Shown piece after piece: positions 1 to 12,313 of a stretch of DNA of 64,000 nt. Each line of letters starts with the position of its first letter. Position 1 is the stretch's first letter. Location of the stretch: contig NC_088203.1 in the NCBI RefSeq assembly GCF_037126465.1, positions 55,279,581 through 55,343,580 on the forward strand. The letters are read 5' to 3'. Made by a program: the position numbers and the translations under genes. This stretch comes from Ornithodoros turicata (taxonomy: Eukaryota; Arthropoda; Arachnida; Ixodida; Argasidae). The notes under the pieces are model-generated. The model had not been told where the DNA came from. It saw only the letters and a program-made list of their open reading frames with translations, and did no database searches.

Positions 1-3000
1 CCCAGGAACTAAGTCAGAGGCGAATGTTACAAATACATTAGGACTGCAAACAACAAGGCCTTTTGCAGTGTTGGCTTTTTTGTATAACGAATAGGTTTCG
101 CTTTGCACTCTGTAAGACGACGGCTTCTCAATGAAGATCTCCGTACAGTCCAGGATCCCGTCAACAGTGCTGTATCCCTTTTCTTGAAACACAGCTGGCC
201 GGTATTTGTCGCACAGCTCAGAAGACATCCATATGGGAATCTGTAGATTTGAAATGTACAGCTTGTGTCAATCTTAATAACAACCCACAGTTTCCTTAAC
301 AGTCTTAAAGCTGAGGTTAGTGCATGGTTCCTACCTGTATAAGCCTGTTGAACAAAAAGTCAATCCACGTTGTCCATATACGGGACACAGTGGATTTTGA
401 GACTTGATACCTGCAGAAAGAAAACGATATCCATGCATTACAAACACGTGACACTGACAAACATTAAAATTACCACAACAGAGCTATTTGGGTAAAACAT
501 TGTAGTGTGGCACAGTGTCGTCATGCTGTGATAGCATCATGCCGCAATACAGGATTGTTTTCACACAGGCTTCATTTCATTATTTACCTTCGAGCAAGGT
601 CGGCACCATCCAGGCCATGACGAAGTCGCACCAGTGTCATGATGAACTGGTCTTCTAGTGACACAACAAATCTTCTTTCTTCCTCCGTACCCGCAGCTCT
701 TTTCATCTGCCAGAACTGGAGATGCTTCACATCAGGTTCCAGGATTGCATACAAGTTTTGCAACAGTGCGACAGAGGCAAATCCTGCATAGTATTGGAGG
801 TCCTTCTCATTTTTTGTGAGGGCATTGTAGGATAAGCAGTTTTCAGTGGACCTCTCCTCCGCCTCTTGTACAATTTGATACGCGGCCCTGAGCTGTGTCT
901 GCAACCACTGGTTGCGTTGGCGTTCTTTAATAAGTTGGAGATCTCTGTGGGACACCTCGCCTTCTTTCCTGTGGCATTCCACTTGCAGTGCTGCGAGCTG
1001 AGCGTTCTTCTCTTCAAGTAGGCCTTGAAGCTCTTTCTCTTTTTCTATCAGGTCTTCTATTGTGCTTCGCTGCTGCAGCAACACTTTGCGGGGGTCATCA
1101 CTTGCTTCTGGTCGCAACCCATAGTTGTGGTCAGTGCATTGTGTTGCGCAGTTGCTCATTGCGGAAGCCAAGTCTTCATCATCCTCATGCAGTGCACCAA
1201 AGTCATCTGTGGCTGCAGTTGATGCTCTTTCTTCCTCTTCGCTCATTGTCGCATTTCGAATGAACTGAGTCTCCTGTCAAGGAAATATTCCATTGTCCCA
1301 ACGCAGGCGAATACATAGGGTGTCCTTTTTATCGGAAATGCGCTCTTCACAAAGAAGGTGGTAAAAGGAAAACAGATGCCGTTTCTGTAGTGGTTTTGAA
1401 TAACACCTGTTTCCAACACAAGTACTGGAAAAATACTGTCAGCTCCTTTATTGTACTGTTGTGTTTCCAATAATAAAGACACACAGTAGAATGACATACT
1501 ACCAAATACAGCGGTAACAAGAATAGTACCGATTTCTCTGGCTGCTTCCTTTGCAACCGTGTGGATCGAGGAACAAGAGCCGCTTTGCGTTTCAGGGGGA
1601 ACACTGTTGGGGTGTTGTTCATGTAGGTCTTGGACCCACCTTTAAAGTGGAGACCACAGACCCTGTGACCATTAGTAGGTACAAACTCTGAATACCTATA
1701 ACAAAAGAAATGCAATATCAGTTTTTTCTTCACTTTACATAACACTAGGAATACACCCAATGCATGCCTGCAGCATATTGACTCCAATCATGTCTGTGAC
1801 CGTATATAAGAAAGAGTGTAAATTGATTACACACTTTAGTCTTTTCCTTCAATTAATTAATCATCATCATCCTTTCTCGTGTTCAGGGATGGGCAGTATT
1901 TAAATACATTGTATTTGAAATACTATTTTAAATATAGACATATTTATATCGTACTTAAAAACTGTCTAGAAAACTGTATTTATATTCGTATTTAAATCAT
2001 TGAAACATATCAAATACCTAATTTTCAAATTTCACAGCTGCATGTACTGTCGTGACTCAGATTTAGAGGCTAGAGGTTATTCACCTCGTTAGAATCACTA
2101 ATACACTTTTAGCAGCTTCTTTTGGGCATACGTGGGTACTGAGCAGTTGTGTCAGCAATGGAATGGTATCAACATTACTTATTTTTACCAATGCCGCACT
2201 CAGTACCAATTTTGAGCCTTTGGCTCTAAAAACACAGACTCCAGGGCCAATCTCTAGATATTACAGAACTTTCTCGCTACACATATTATTCTCCAACTCA
2301 ACTACTGTGGTGTGACTCATTTCTTTTACGGACAAATATCGTCTGATCAAACAGAAGCTGCATGACCGATCAAGTCTAATTAAATAATTTAATCATTAAA
2401 ATCACCATGTTGAAGGAACACTGTTACTTGATACTGGTTTGCTTGAGGGCTCATATAAACAGTAATTCAGTCTATATTGACCTTAATTATTTGTTCATTC
2501 AATGTACTTTGAAAGTATTTAAGGTATTTAAATACTGTGTTTATATTTCGTATTTAAATACCGTATTTATATTTCGTATTTAAATACTGCATTTTCAAGG
2601 TATTTACACAGCGTTTTTAAATACATTTTTAAGCAAGTTATTTTGTACTGATATTTAAATACAGTTAAAATTTATTTATGCCCACCCCTGTCGGTGTTTA
2701 CAGTGCACGCAGTCCATCCCCTGACTTAACGTAGCAGTCCTGTCTCATGATCAAACCCGTATCCTCTTCAATAATGAAGTGGGGACATGTGCCACCAGGA
2801 TGACATAGAGAAACAGGCAATGCTGTCTTCGGCGCGCTGCTCTAAACAATGAGTGATGAACTCGTCTGCACTTCAACCTACACACTTTCACAACACAACC
2901 ATGTTGACAGGATGGCTGTGAGGTAAACGTTCAAGCACAAAACTGGGTTGCAACCTACCTGCCAGTATTCCCCTTCCGGCCAATGCGCAGTATCCACTCC

Positions 3001-3111
3001 TTTCTCCGGGTCTTGTTCGTTGGGAACTTGTAAAAGCCCAACCCTTTGTCTCTCGTACAATTTTTGTAACAGCCCGGGACACAGCACGTGAAACCTCCCA
3101 GTCTTGCTACA
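1..3111 (-). CDS. Spliced THAP plus DDE_4 transposase gene, 3' end outside window
   Basis: Five exons can be joined with matching phase: 2959-3111, 1531-1695, 588-1273, 335-410 and 1-240, each bounded by GT and AG. Exon 1 carries the first half of a THAP C2CH finger (CCVPGC, then a KFP motif); exon 2 completes it (VCGLHF). The third exon is acidic then coiled-coil (heptad-rich, about residues 130-220). The fourth reads YQVSKSTVSRIW, a helix-turn-helix of the HTH_Tnp_4 type, and the fifth enters a DDE_Tnp_4 nuclease core (LDCTEIFIEKP, probably holding the first catalytic Asp). The start codon should lie in an exon above 3111, because an acceptor (tttag) precedes the THAP exon. No stop or frameshift is visible in the joined exons. 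It resembles the transposase of ISL2EU/IS4EU or PIF-related elements; a domesticated THAP gene is the alternative. The missing C-terminus prevents a check of the full catalytic triad. Confidence 0.8.
1884..2690. mobile_element. hAT-like MITE with ATTTAAATAC-rich interior
   Basis: The 807-bp block starts CAGGGATGGGCAGTATTTAA and ends, read inverted, CAGGGGTGGGCAT, a terminal pattern typical of hAT non-autonomous elements. The interior is made of degenerate ATTTAAATAC-type units that are nearly self-complementary. Flanks ctcgtgtt and tcggtgtt share only part of an 8-bp duplication, so the target duplication is decayed. It sits in the intron between the two THAP exons of the transposase gene and carries no coding capacity. 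Confidence 0.7.
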
Positions 3112-3299
3112 CTAAAATTGAAAGCAGCGCGATAACAAATGCGTGAAATCTGTACAACTCAGGCGGGAAAATTTCGGAGACGACTACAGGTACCGGCATG
3201 CATTTTGGCGCAGCGCTCCTGCTGGTGACCTCTTGAAACTCTAGGTGAGATCGGCTTGTTAGGGGCTATTTGATATGGGCAAGAACACGTTTCAGAGCA

Positions 3300-4260
3300 C
3301 TAAAAGACAATACGTATTTTCCAGTCCCGCACGAATTTTGCGTGACAAAAACAAGGTTTGATATGACAGTTCTTTTTGTGGTGCTCATGACCGTACCCAT
3401 GCGCAACTCTCTGAAGGCCCGTTTTCCAAAAATTTGCGTTTCGCCTGTGCCATGACTGTTGCATTGTTTGTTCTCCCACTTCTGTTACTGTGTTGGTTCC
3501 ACGACTGACGGGGGTAGTGGCAATACATCCACGTTGTCTCGAAGTAGTCCACAAGACTATCGACGACGCCAGCTTGGCAAGCCGTTGTCTGTATTGCGTT
3601 CCATGTTTCGATTACAACGGCAATGGTACAAATGCGAGGGTCACCATCTTGCATACAAGCAGCTTCAAGTCCAGGCTAGTGCGGTTCAGGTTGCACAGTC
3701 CATACATTTGCACATGCCGCCACACCGCTTGGGAGAAATGGAAGTGACAGCCACGATGCGTGGTGGACGGCAGGACTGCTCCAAGTGCGTTTATAAATGC
3801 TACTTCAAAGTCGCTTCTTGTGTATTCTGTGGCTATAATGTGGCCCCTTCCCTCAACACGCTCAATTACCCCTCTGAGCAGGTTCTCCTACGTCCCCTGT
3901 GTCTTGTCCGGTGAAAGGGCATAGACAAGGCTGATACGTACCTGTTCTGTGTGCGCGCTGATAGTCAAAAGCTGGTAAAATATCCTTGGGCATGAAAAAA
4001 ATGTTCCACCAAGGAAGATTTCATGGGCTTGTTCAAGCTGCAGCAAGTGTTCATCAGTTGAGAAACTTTTCCCGCCTCCCCCATCGGTCCTTCAACAGCG
4101 AAAACCGCCGGCCATCGGCTGTTACTCTGTATAGTTCCGACAATTCAGCTTCTTCGGCTGTTGCTGGAAGAAGCCCCTGGTTTTCCATTTTTGTGCGCTA
4201 TATTGTGCCCCTTGTGGTGTAAGATGGCAGCTCCCGCAGGACCTCATCACTTACCTGAAA
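3300..4260 (-). pseudogene. MULE-type transposase fragment
   Basis: Read on the minus strand in shifting frames, this stretch shows landmarks of the MULE transposase domain often found with FLYWCH fingers: ISLVYALSPDKTQGT near 3930, GCHFHFSQAVWRHVQMYGL near 3740, and a C-terminal block with VDSLVDYFETTW and RTNNA (3440-3570). The aromatic residue expected after QGT is replaced by a TAG stop near 3896, and at least two frame changes are needed to join the blocks. It lies between the THAP-DDE_4 gene and the YqaJ gene on the same strand, but belongs to another transposon class and was probably inserted there. Not functional. Confidence 0.65.
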
Positions 4261-5869
4261 TGATGTACGGTTGTGTGTTATCTTGCTGCACCTTAATATT
4301 ACATTAATTACTGTGTATTACATTATGTTACAATACTACATATATGATGTCATATACTAATATTGTTGCTTGTTACGTAGAGATCATTTTGTTTGATTGT
4401 TCTTTTACATACTATTCCTACTTTGGTGGCTCTCTATTCATTTGTTATAGCAGTTTGTCTTATATGTGTGGATTGTGTGCATGGATTGTAGTGGAAGGCG
4501 AGAAAACTCCAAATGATATCCCGCTACTGCCTGTAGGACCCACATGTGTTTTGTTACCTCCTTCCAAGCCTGAATACAATGAGCTAGTTTACCTGCTGGC
4601 AAAGCTGAGGGAATTGAACGACTTACCTCCAGGGACGTGAAACGCCCTACATTGGTGTCCTCCCAGAAAGGGCACCGGAAGAGCTGCTATGTCGCATGTA
4701 ACTTCACTGAGAAGGGGGCTCCTGCCCTTTCCCGGCTTCCTGGTCCACTTTGTACGTTTCGTTCTACGTGAAAGTTGGTCCAGGAACCTTTGCCCCAAAA
4801 ACTTATGAAAACCTTTGTCCTCGGGAGGAGCCTCTCGTGCCACCAGAATGCGTAGTTCTCGGCCTATCTGTCGGAGGATGATCTCAATGTGTTCTGAGCC
4901 AAGTGCTGCAAAAAATATTTTAAAAAATTCTCCCCAGGTGGGAAAATGTTGCCACGACGCGGTCTGCCACCACCCTCCTGTCCACCTTGCGATGCTGATC
5001 CCCGGCTGCCCCCGTCGAGGGAGCTGGGTCTGAACAGGTTTCCAGGAGCGCCATCAGCGGGCTGATGGCCAAAACAGTGCCCACCTGTGCGTCCTGCAGC
5101 ACTGGGTCCCGATGGCCAATGGCAGTGTCCAGGTCTCCTTATGATAAGAGACCCCGTTTACTATCCCAGGACGCCTCCCGTGTGAGCGCTTTCATTTCCA
5201 AGTTTAGTTCTGGAACCGTCTGAAATGGGAACTTCAGCCTGGGGAACTCTGCATTGCTTCTGTACTCCAGTATCACACGCGCAGGTGAGGTCTAGACCCC
5301 GATGAGGCAGTATGGTCCCGGAACGACACTGGGTTGGAACGGTAGTCACCCGATCAGAGAATAGACCAGTCACACACTAGCTCCAGTAACATTTATATAT
5401 GACTCAGTGACACTCGATACGACAGATACAAATTTATGAAAACTCAAACAATATGATGGTGAGAAACAAACATAAATAGACGACGTACTTGCGGTTAACG
5501 GAATGTTCAATCTACAGACACGTCAAATTGCATGTAGAGACCGGACGCGTCTCTGTGTATTTCATGATTTTGTCTTCATAGAAGCCGATGGAACGTTACT
5601 AAACGATATCTTTTACCTATGGATAAGAGTTTTTCCGCAATGTGCAGAATGCCTGTGCCGTAGTGAAATTGCGTTACCAGGACGGAGTGCACTTCAGATA
5701 AGTGACACTAAATTAGCCCATGTGACTGAGGTATTACACTCCTGTAGCGGGACAATAAATTGCAATACAGTTCTAAATTTTCTTTGGCAGGTACATACTG
5801 GTATGTAGGTGTCATTGCATCAAAAATAGTAAAGAGGGGATAAGTCGTACTTATCCACTTATTGCCTTA
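4261..5869. other. Non-coding spacer, nothing assignable
   Basis: Only short open frames occur here, up to about 100 codons on either strand (for example 5503-5808 plus and 4589-4843 minus). None shows a motif I recognise. The stretch around 5560-5860 lies where 3' exons of the YqaJ gene could be, since that gene's reading ends at a possible donor (agt followed by gtaagg near 5873), but I could not join a convincing downstream exon. Confidence 0.4.
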
Positions 5870-7269
5870 CTATATCCTTACACTATCGTGTAACTCACAT
5901 GCACGGAGCTTGTACGCAGCAATTGCGTTTTCCTCGTTCTTCAGTCCATACCTTGTTGCCTCAGTAGATAATTTGTTTTCATGCGGGTAACATATCTGCT
6001 TCAGCGTAGAAATTGCCGGCTGCTCAACATTTGTCCTGCATGCGGACTTAAAATTTGATGCAGTGATACGGCCGCAGCGGTACATAAACCACACGGAACA
6101 CTTGGACTGATTGCTGCTTCATCAATTTGTAGTGAGTCAGCGACCGCGTCACACTTCTCCCTTAGTTGTTCCCAGGTAAGTTCGATGAACTTGGGATCGA
6201 AAAGGTCTTTTAGACAGTACGTAGTGCTCCTTGTAACTAAAGGCACATAAAGGTCACTGTATCTGGGATTAGTGGCAGCTGCAGCCGGTCTGAGCCCTGA
6301 CACAACAATTGCATCAAAAAATGTATTCCATTCGTCTTGGCTTGGGGCAGGCATCGTTACACGCTGTCCTTTTGGAGGGGCTGGTGCACTGGAGCCATCT
6401 AAGCGTTTTTTCTTCATGGTCAAAGACGAAAAGTCCATTTCAACTACAGGCGGTGGCTCTAGCTTTCTGACATGGGCAGGCAACCAAGAATTTTCCTTGT
6501 CCGTGCATGATGTCTCCGACCCACGTGCTCCGACCTGTTACGTATGCCAGCTTCAAGATAGAACAAAAGGGCAGCGACATGGGAACAAACTTCACTGGTG
6601 CCTGCCATGCAAGTGCAGTGCCCTGTCCGGATTTCACTGTCAGCTCTTGCTAGCAACCATGCCTTTGCAGGTGGAGTTGATAGGCACTGGGAGTGATTTA
6701 CCTGCAAAACAGGGCTCTATTGTAGTTCCACAACAGACACAGGGAAGGAAAAATTAGTCAACCTCTTGAGGTTGGTCCCTCGTAATAAATTGATAAGAAT
6801 GATAGATTGTTGGTAAGAAAATGATTGATAAAAATGACCTGTGCACAGTTAGATTGCTCAATTAAGTAATTTTACTGCAAAAATTCCATTACCTCAGTGA
6901 AAATGATGATTTGGTCGCCCGACAGTGCTCTGACGTGCGGTTCCTTCACCCATCCACTCGTCACGTAGTTGTGGGCCTCAAGGCTTTTGTACGCCTTCAT
7001 CTCCTTCCTTGTCAGGTAGCTTGTCGTCCTGACCAGGTATTTGTGAATATCTGACGCATCAACTTGAGGCCATAGGCTATGATTCTTAACGCATTCTCTC
7101 TGCGGCACCGCGAAGGATCAATGCCATCGCACATATCAATCTTGGCGGCGTAGCGTCTGCGTTTTTCTCGACATAGTCCGTTAAAATAGCTGCTTCTGAG
7201 TTCTCTGACGTCGGAGGACGTCATCCGGCCGGTGTTCAACAGGTACATCACACGGAGAACCAAGCACAA
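5870..7269 (-). pseudogene. SWIM zinc finger plus YqaJ nuclease gene, frameshifted
   Basis: The protein reads on the minus strand in this order: a Cys/Arg-rich N-terminal part (7269-7100, CREKRRRYAAKIDMCDGIDP); a block with LVRTTSYL and KAYKSLEAHNYVTSGWV; a probable intron with donor after FTE (gag then gtaatgg, near 6890) and acceptor ttttgcag near 6707; a SWIM finger (GHCTC, then CSHVAALLF); SCTDKENSWLPAHVRKLE; and a YqaJ nuclease start (RCGRITASNFKS, then YGLKNEENAIAAY). Frame changes are needed near 7100, in the 6510-6560 region, and near 6110 just before QSKCSVW. SWIM-YqaJ proteins are the second gene of ISL2EU/IS4EU transposons and occur widely as tick and cnidarian repeats. The C-terminal catalytic part of YqaJ is not seen. 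Association with the THAP-DDE_4 gene upstream on the same strand is plausible but unproved. Confidence 0.75.
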
Positions 7270-7667
7270 CGCCTGAACACAACGTGAGACAGAGCAAGCT
7301 ATGCAAGCGGTTCGGTATAGTTTCGGATTGCAGGGTACAACAACAAGGCGCCCAGCTCGATCGTGACGTCACGCGAAAAGAGCCTACATGCCATGAGATC
7401 TTTGTGAGTTATAGAACTAATTTTAAAATTAAATTTTATAGGAAAAGAAAGGTTGCTTTTTGCATGCAGTAAGCAGGCAAGCCTACCAAATCCGTGCGTT
7501 AAATTATTAATCTCCCAAAATTGCACTACATAAAACCGATGCTACACACATACATAGGTATGTAGCTACTACCACATGGCACTAAGGAAAGTGTATGCAT
7601 AACCACCGTGATAGCATAGAATTTAACAATGACAATTTAGCGACTCATAGAAGAGCACGTGATCACA

Positions 7668-7675
7668 GGTGAGAT
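7668..7675. repeat. P-element target site duplication, left
   Basis: GGTGAGAT, identical to 12068-12075. It immediately abuts the CACGG terminus of the P element. Confidence 0.9.
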
Positions 7676-10600
7676 CACGGTGTAAGATATATATACAGTT
7701 AGGTGAGGAAGCTCCCGGCGCCCGGACGGCCTCCTAATGTTCGCCTCCGCCCTTCCGCGGCTCTCACTAGATGGCGCGAAGAACGGTGGGCTGAGGCGGC
7801 TGAGGGGCGTGGGATGGGAAGAGCGCGTTGAAGTAAATGTGTGCACGGTAGCCGGCATTTTAAAAGGGTAGCAAGCAAAGATAGAGGCTGACACTGGCTC
7901 GAACTTATGATGAAACTGCAACATTTATAGTTACTTTCCGCGTGTGTATCCGCGCCAGCTAAAGTAATCATGATCCGATGCAGTGGACGGCGTTTATTCC
8001 AGCCATCGTGTCATGTTTTGCTCTTTATTGTTTTGTGGAGAGAAACTTTGTTGGTGTATGCGTATCCATTTTCAAACTATTTTCGAATCCACAGCAATTC
8101 AAACGAAATATTCCAAGTACAAGTTTATTTATTCTCGTCGCTGCATGGCAGAACACTCAAGCGAAAATGTCTACGTTGTGCAAAAGTGTGAACTTTTCTT
8201 CTTTTCACGGGTCTCTTTTTTGTCCATTGCATTCATTTGCTTGCAGTATTGACGCATTCGCATCAAGACGTAATACTGCAGGATCTTTGACAGCAACTCG
8301 GTTTTGTGAGTATCACAGGGAAACGTTAGTGTGCACACGTCAAGGACGTGCTCGATCGTGTCCCAAAAAATTGTCTGTTCATTGGCATGGGCAGAAAAAT
8401 AGTCTTCTGCAGCCCTCAAGATCGCGTACAGTTTCATGTTTGGATGCTGCAGTCCACCTCTACTCTTGACATTTGTGAGTGCAGCTTCTGGCACCTGTGG
8501 CGCGTGAACAGTTAAAGCACTAATGCACTTTGAACAACTTATGAGCCTCTTCATTTTTCGGGTTAGGAACCCTGTGACGTAATACAAAATACAGTCGGCT
8601 ACTGCAGGTGAGGTGCTGTCGCCTACGACTATGTCGTCACATTCCCATTCTTCGGTGCCCACTAGCGCGTCGATCCTCGACTTCAGCTCCTGCAAGGTAT
8701 CATGATCATTATTGTTCTTAAATGCACAGAGAAAGTCTGAGAGTTTCAGTATAGGTGCCTCGTTGGCCAGGACTTCACAATTCCCGAACTTTGGTGGTTT
8801 TAAAATACTGTACATTGACAGCATGCGATACAACTGCAGGAACGTTGTCATGGTTGGGTGATCGTTCTGACTTCCTGCAAGACGAATTTTTCCAAAAAAG
8901 CGCTCCAAGCAGTCCTGATTTAGTTTCCCAGTAAGGACATGCTTGAAGCCACAATTTTTGATTAAGTAAGTACATAAATCTAACGTTGACCTCAGAGTAA
9001 CACGCAATCCTTCGGCAGTATTGGCTGTCAGGAACATGTCTTTCAATATTGCACCACTGTGAACCTCTTCTTCCCAGTTGTCTAGCCACTTTAATGAATC
9101 TTCAAGTGTGGACCAGTCCCTTCCTCTGTACGTAACTCCCTCAGCAGAGAAGCGACGATTTAGGGCATCAAACATGTCATTTATTCTTCTTGTGAATTCG
9201 ACTGTCCCGTCGCAGTCCGCGAGGCTTCCAATACCGCGATATTTGTAGAAGATTAATCCCTGGGCTACAGAGTTGCTAAATACTTGCGTTGCAAGGCGCA
9301 CACGCATCTTGTCGCAATTCGTGGGATATAAGTGTGACTGGGTGAGCCTAGGGCACACACGAAATCCAGCTGGCACAACTTTGTCTTCTCTGTACAGGGT
9401 AGTATAATCTGTCCACTTTACAAACTTGCCACTCACTTTTAGAAATTTATTCTTGTGCAGGCGATTTCTTATGCATTTCACCAGATGCGGAACATCAGAA
9501 AATGCATACACTTTCCTGTCTGAATCAAGTGGATGCTCAAAGAAGTTGCTACAATTCCCTTTCTTCCCACATATACCGAGTTAGGTCCACATGCGCCTGT
9601 TTGGATTTGCGCCGTCGCATACAATTCCGTCAACAAGAGCACCAGCACCTTCCAGTAATACAATTGCTTGAAGGACAAGCTGTGCAATAACTGTTCCTTT
9701 CGTGGCATTTCGAGATGCGAACACACCAATTGGCTGTACATAGCTATCGGCATACGGTGCAAACATGAACACAAGGCCGTGATCTGCCAACTCAGTTGTG
9801 GGTTCTGTATTGTCACCGTGGTCAACTAGACCTACATATGTCATATCTTTTGAGTTGCATGTCCTGCTTTTCCTCACCTGTATTTCATCGAACACAAGAT
9901 TTCCATGTCTCTTGAAGCTGGACATACTACGAAGCTTTGTTTGCATCGCTTTGAATAATGCCTCGTCAAAGCCACATTTCAGGCCGACAGAAGATATGTA
10001 TTTGCGAATGGTTCTCACGGTCGGCAGTGGCAGGATGTCATTGGCCAGCAGGAATCTGTACGCAGAAGGTGAGCGAACATGCAAAAGTAGGCATAACAGC
10101 AACCAATCCTCAGTGTATCGGCGACCTTTTTTTGTTTTGCATCGACCAGCAGCAATGCATTCGCGCAGAATCATTTGTTGAGCATCAGGAAGGTTGGATC
10201 TACTGATGATATCGTTCAGCTGCTTTTCTTCCAGCTCGTAGAGTTGCTTCTGGCACAAAAGCAGTTCTTCTTCCAAGCGCTGTTTTGCTGCGAGTAGTCT
10301 CATTCTTGAACGGTATGAGGATATTCTAGCTTTGCGGATTACATCAACACGCTGCTTCTTAGATGGTGTTAGCGGAAGACGTACGCGTTTCAGTTGATGT
10401 GTTCTCTTCTGCCGCCGCATGGTACGGATACGTAATGTATCGTACAAGCCATGACAGTGTTTACAAGGCGATTCCCCATCCACGTGTAATGTACACTTCT
10501 TATGTCTCCACGTGCTGGCTTTGTCGACATACGCACATTCTGGTTGAGCTGCAGGGTACTTTTGGAAATCAGGTCCACCTGGACACACATGTAGGTTGTG

Positions 10601-12067
10601 AAAGTTGGTGATGACACTAGTTAGGGCGGGTATTGAATTGACATCTATCCCTCCAAAAGCCAACGTTGTTTCGACGTGTATGTCGTAGACAAAACTCCGA
10701 AGGACCAGTCGCCTGTCTGAAGCCGGGGATATTGACAACATCTTTACACAGGTAGGTGAGCATTCTACGTCCTTTGTCGCCACCATCTGACAGAACATGA
10801 CTCTCTCAACTTCAAAGTGCGAATTTACGTGGTAATTCCAAGTTTCGTTCGGAAGGCGTACTTCATCGAGCTTCGTCAGCAGCACATCGTAATTCAACAC
10901 ATGATTGATGAGAATTTCCTTCGGGGGCACTCCAGCAGTTTCATCGTCGTCGCTAAGTACATCTCGACCAATCGCAGCAGCATCACCACCTTCACAGACA
11001 CCACTTTCGATAGACACGACACATCGCTCCTTAGACCTCGATGACGAAGGGACGTCAGCGACGGATCTTCGCTTCGGAGGCTTCCTAGCAGGCTTAATTG
11101 AGGACAGATACGTCGGACATCCAGGGAAGATAGTTGGCACAGCGTGCGGCAACAACACCGGGCACTTCTTTTTCTCGTGCAGCAGAATATGTCCATTAAT
11201 TTCGGAGTGGTATACCCTGGAAATCATGCTGTCCATGAAGTGCTTTTCGCAGACACTGTCAGTAGGTCGAATGTCTCGATCCTGACGAGGGATTGCACGG
11301 TTCCATATTGCTAGCCTTTGAGCGTCCGACGGCGCTTTGAAGAGAGATACTTTTTCGCTCGTGGAATCATAGCCGGAACGGCAATTCGGAACGAAACACT
11401 TTCTACCCATTACTGTGCATGCAGCCACTCACTGATTTTGCGTCGTCTTCAGAGTGTTGTCACGTTTGGATTTCTCGAGAAAAAAGCGGAGGTCCAACTA
11501 TACGCAGCGGCCCAAGACGCCAGCTTATATAAGCACAGAGCATGGGTCCGAGAGTCCGATACCACAGTGAAAGCTGCCCTTTATTTCACAAAAATATCTA
11601 CAAAACAAGAGAACCAAGTTCCCTCGACTTGTTTTCTGTTCCCTCCCTGTTCCCTGGACGATGACCTGTTTTTACAAGGTGCAATAAAATTCGGGGTGCA
11701 AACGAAGCGAAAATGGAACGAAGTCGTCGTAGTGGCTATTATTGTAACACGCTGCTATTCCAAATTAATACTGTTAAATTAGTAAAGGTGTTTGACAAGG
11801 TTCTACAACATATAAACTCTCCAAAAACACCAAACAAGCTATATGCATTCTATCCCGTCGCTACACTGCGCGAGAGTTCAATTTCAGAAACCCCATACTT
11901 TGCGGTTATGCCAGTGCAAAGTTTGGAAGAGAGAAGCCCACGATTGTCAGCGCCACATCTTGCGTAGGGGGAGAACCCTGAACGACCTTGAACATTATCT
12001 GGTCGGCGCTTCGCGGGCAGCGGTGGGGGAGCTTCCTCACCTAACTATATATATATCTTACACCGTG
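7676..12067 (-). mobile_element. Full-length P element with TIRs and 8-bp target duplication
   Basis: The element is 4392 bp. It starts CACGGTGTAAGATATATATA at 7676, and the reverse complement of its right end, read from 12067, begins with the same 20 bases. The inverted match continues through GTTAGGTGAGGAAGCTCCC with a 2-3 base difference in the TA run, giving TIRs of about 41-43 bp. It is flanked by perfect 8-bp direct repeats GGTGAGAT at 7668-7675 and 12068-12075, the duplication length known for P elements. The only large gene inside is the THAP/P-type transposase. Intact ends and duplication make this a well-preserved insertion. Confidence 0.93.
8171..11410 (-). pseudogene. P-element transposase (THAP9-like), one premature stop
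   Basis: From ATG at 11410 a single frame runs to a stop at 8171-8173, 1079 codons before the terminal stop, interrupted only by TAA at 9581-9583 (codon 610). The N-terminus is a THAP finger (C5, C10, C54, H57) that in P elements binds DNA near the ends. A Lys/Arg-rich, heptad-containing region follows (about 300-420), then the RNase-H-like core: NLVFDEIQ (D508), VCDGANPN (D599), and after the stop KLNQDCLERFFGK (D833, E836). Between the second and third acidic motifs lies the insertion domain expected of P-type transposases. The tail is basic. The frame contains no other lesion. It overlaps no neighbour and fills most of the element. A stop between the second and third catalytic positions should abolish excision unless suppressed; a truncated THAP-containing product could act as a repressor, as known in Drosophila, but that is speculation here. 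Confidence 0.93.
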
Positions 12068-12075
12068 GGTGAGAT
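12068..12075. repeat. P-element target site duplication, right
   Basis: GGTGAGAT, immediately after the CACCGTG right terminus and identical to the left copy. Confidence 0.9.
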
Positions 12076-12313
12076 CAAGGAAATCGCAGAACTCAGGAAA
12101 CGGGTGCTGACACCAGCAGTTGAAATAATTACCTTTTCCCCTGCGCTGTTTGATCTCATTGATACTTGGGCGTTGGAGGCTTACGTGTTTGTGTTGTCCA
12201 TGCCTCTAGCCTACCTCGGCTCATTCTCATTATGTTCGATACACATGTGACATATTATGGTCAACAACCTACTCTACTTTTGTGAAAATTTAACGCTGTG
12301 GCTGCTCTTACGG
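12076..12313. other. Unique-looking spacer
   Basis: Between the P element and the SINE I see no motif, repeat or open frame worth naming. Confidence 0.4.

Noticed and set aside
5503..5808. Plus-strand 101-codon gene
   Set aside because: No motif, no neighbour support; lies where 3' parts of the minus-strand YqaJ gene may be.
8171..11428. Two separate genes (446 and 615 codons)
   Set aside because: Both are in one frame, separated by 23 codons with one TAA; they are one P-element transposase. The first codon of the longer frame is GTG, so ATG at 11410 was used.
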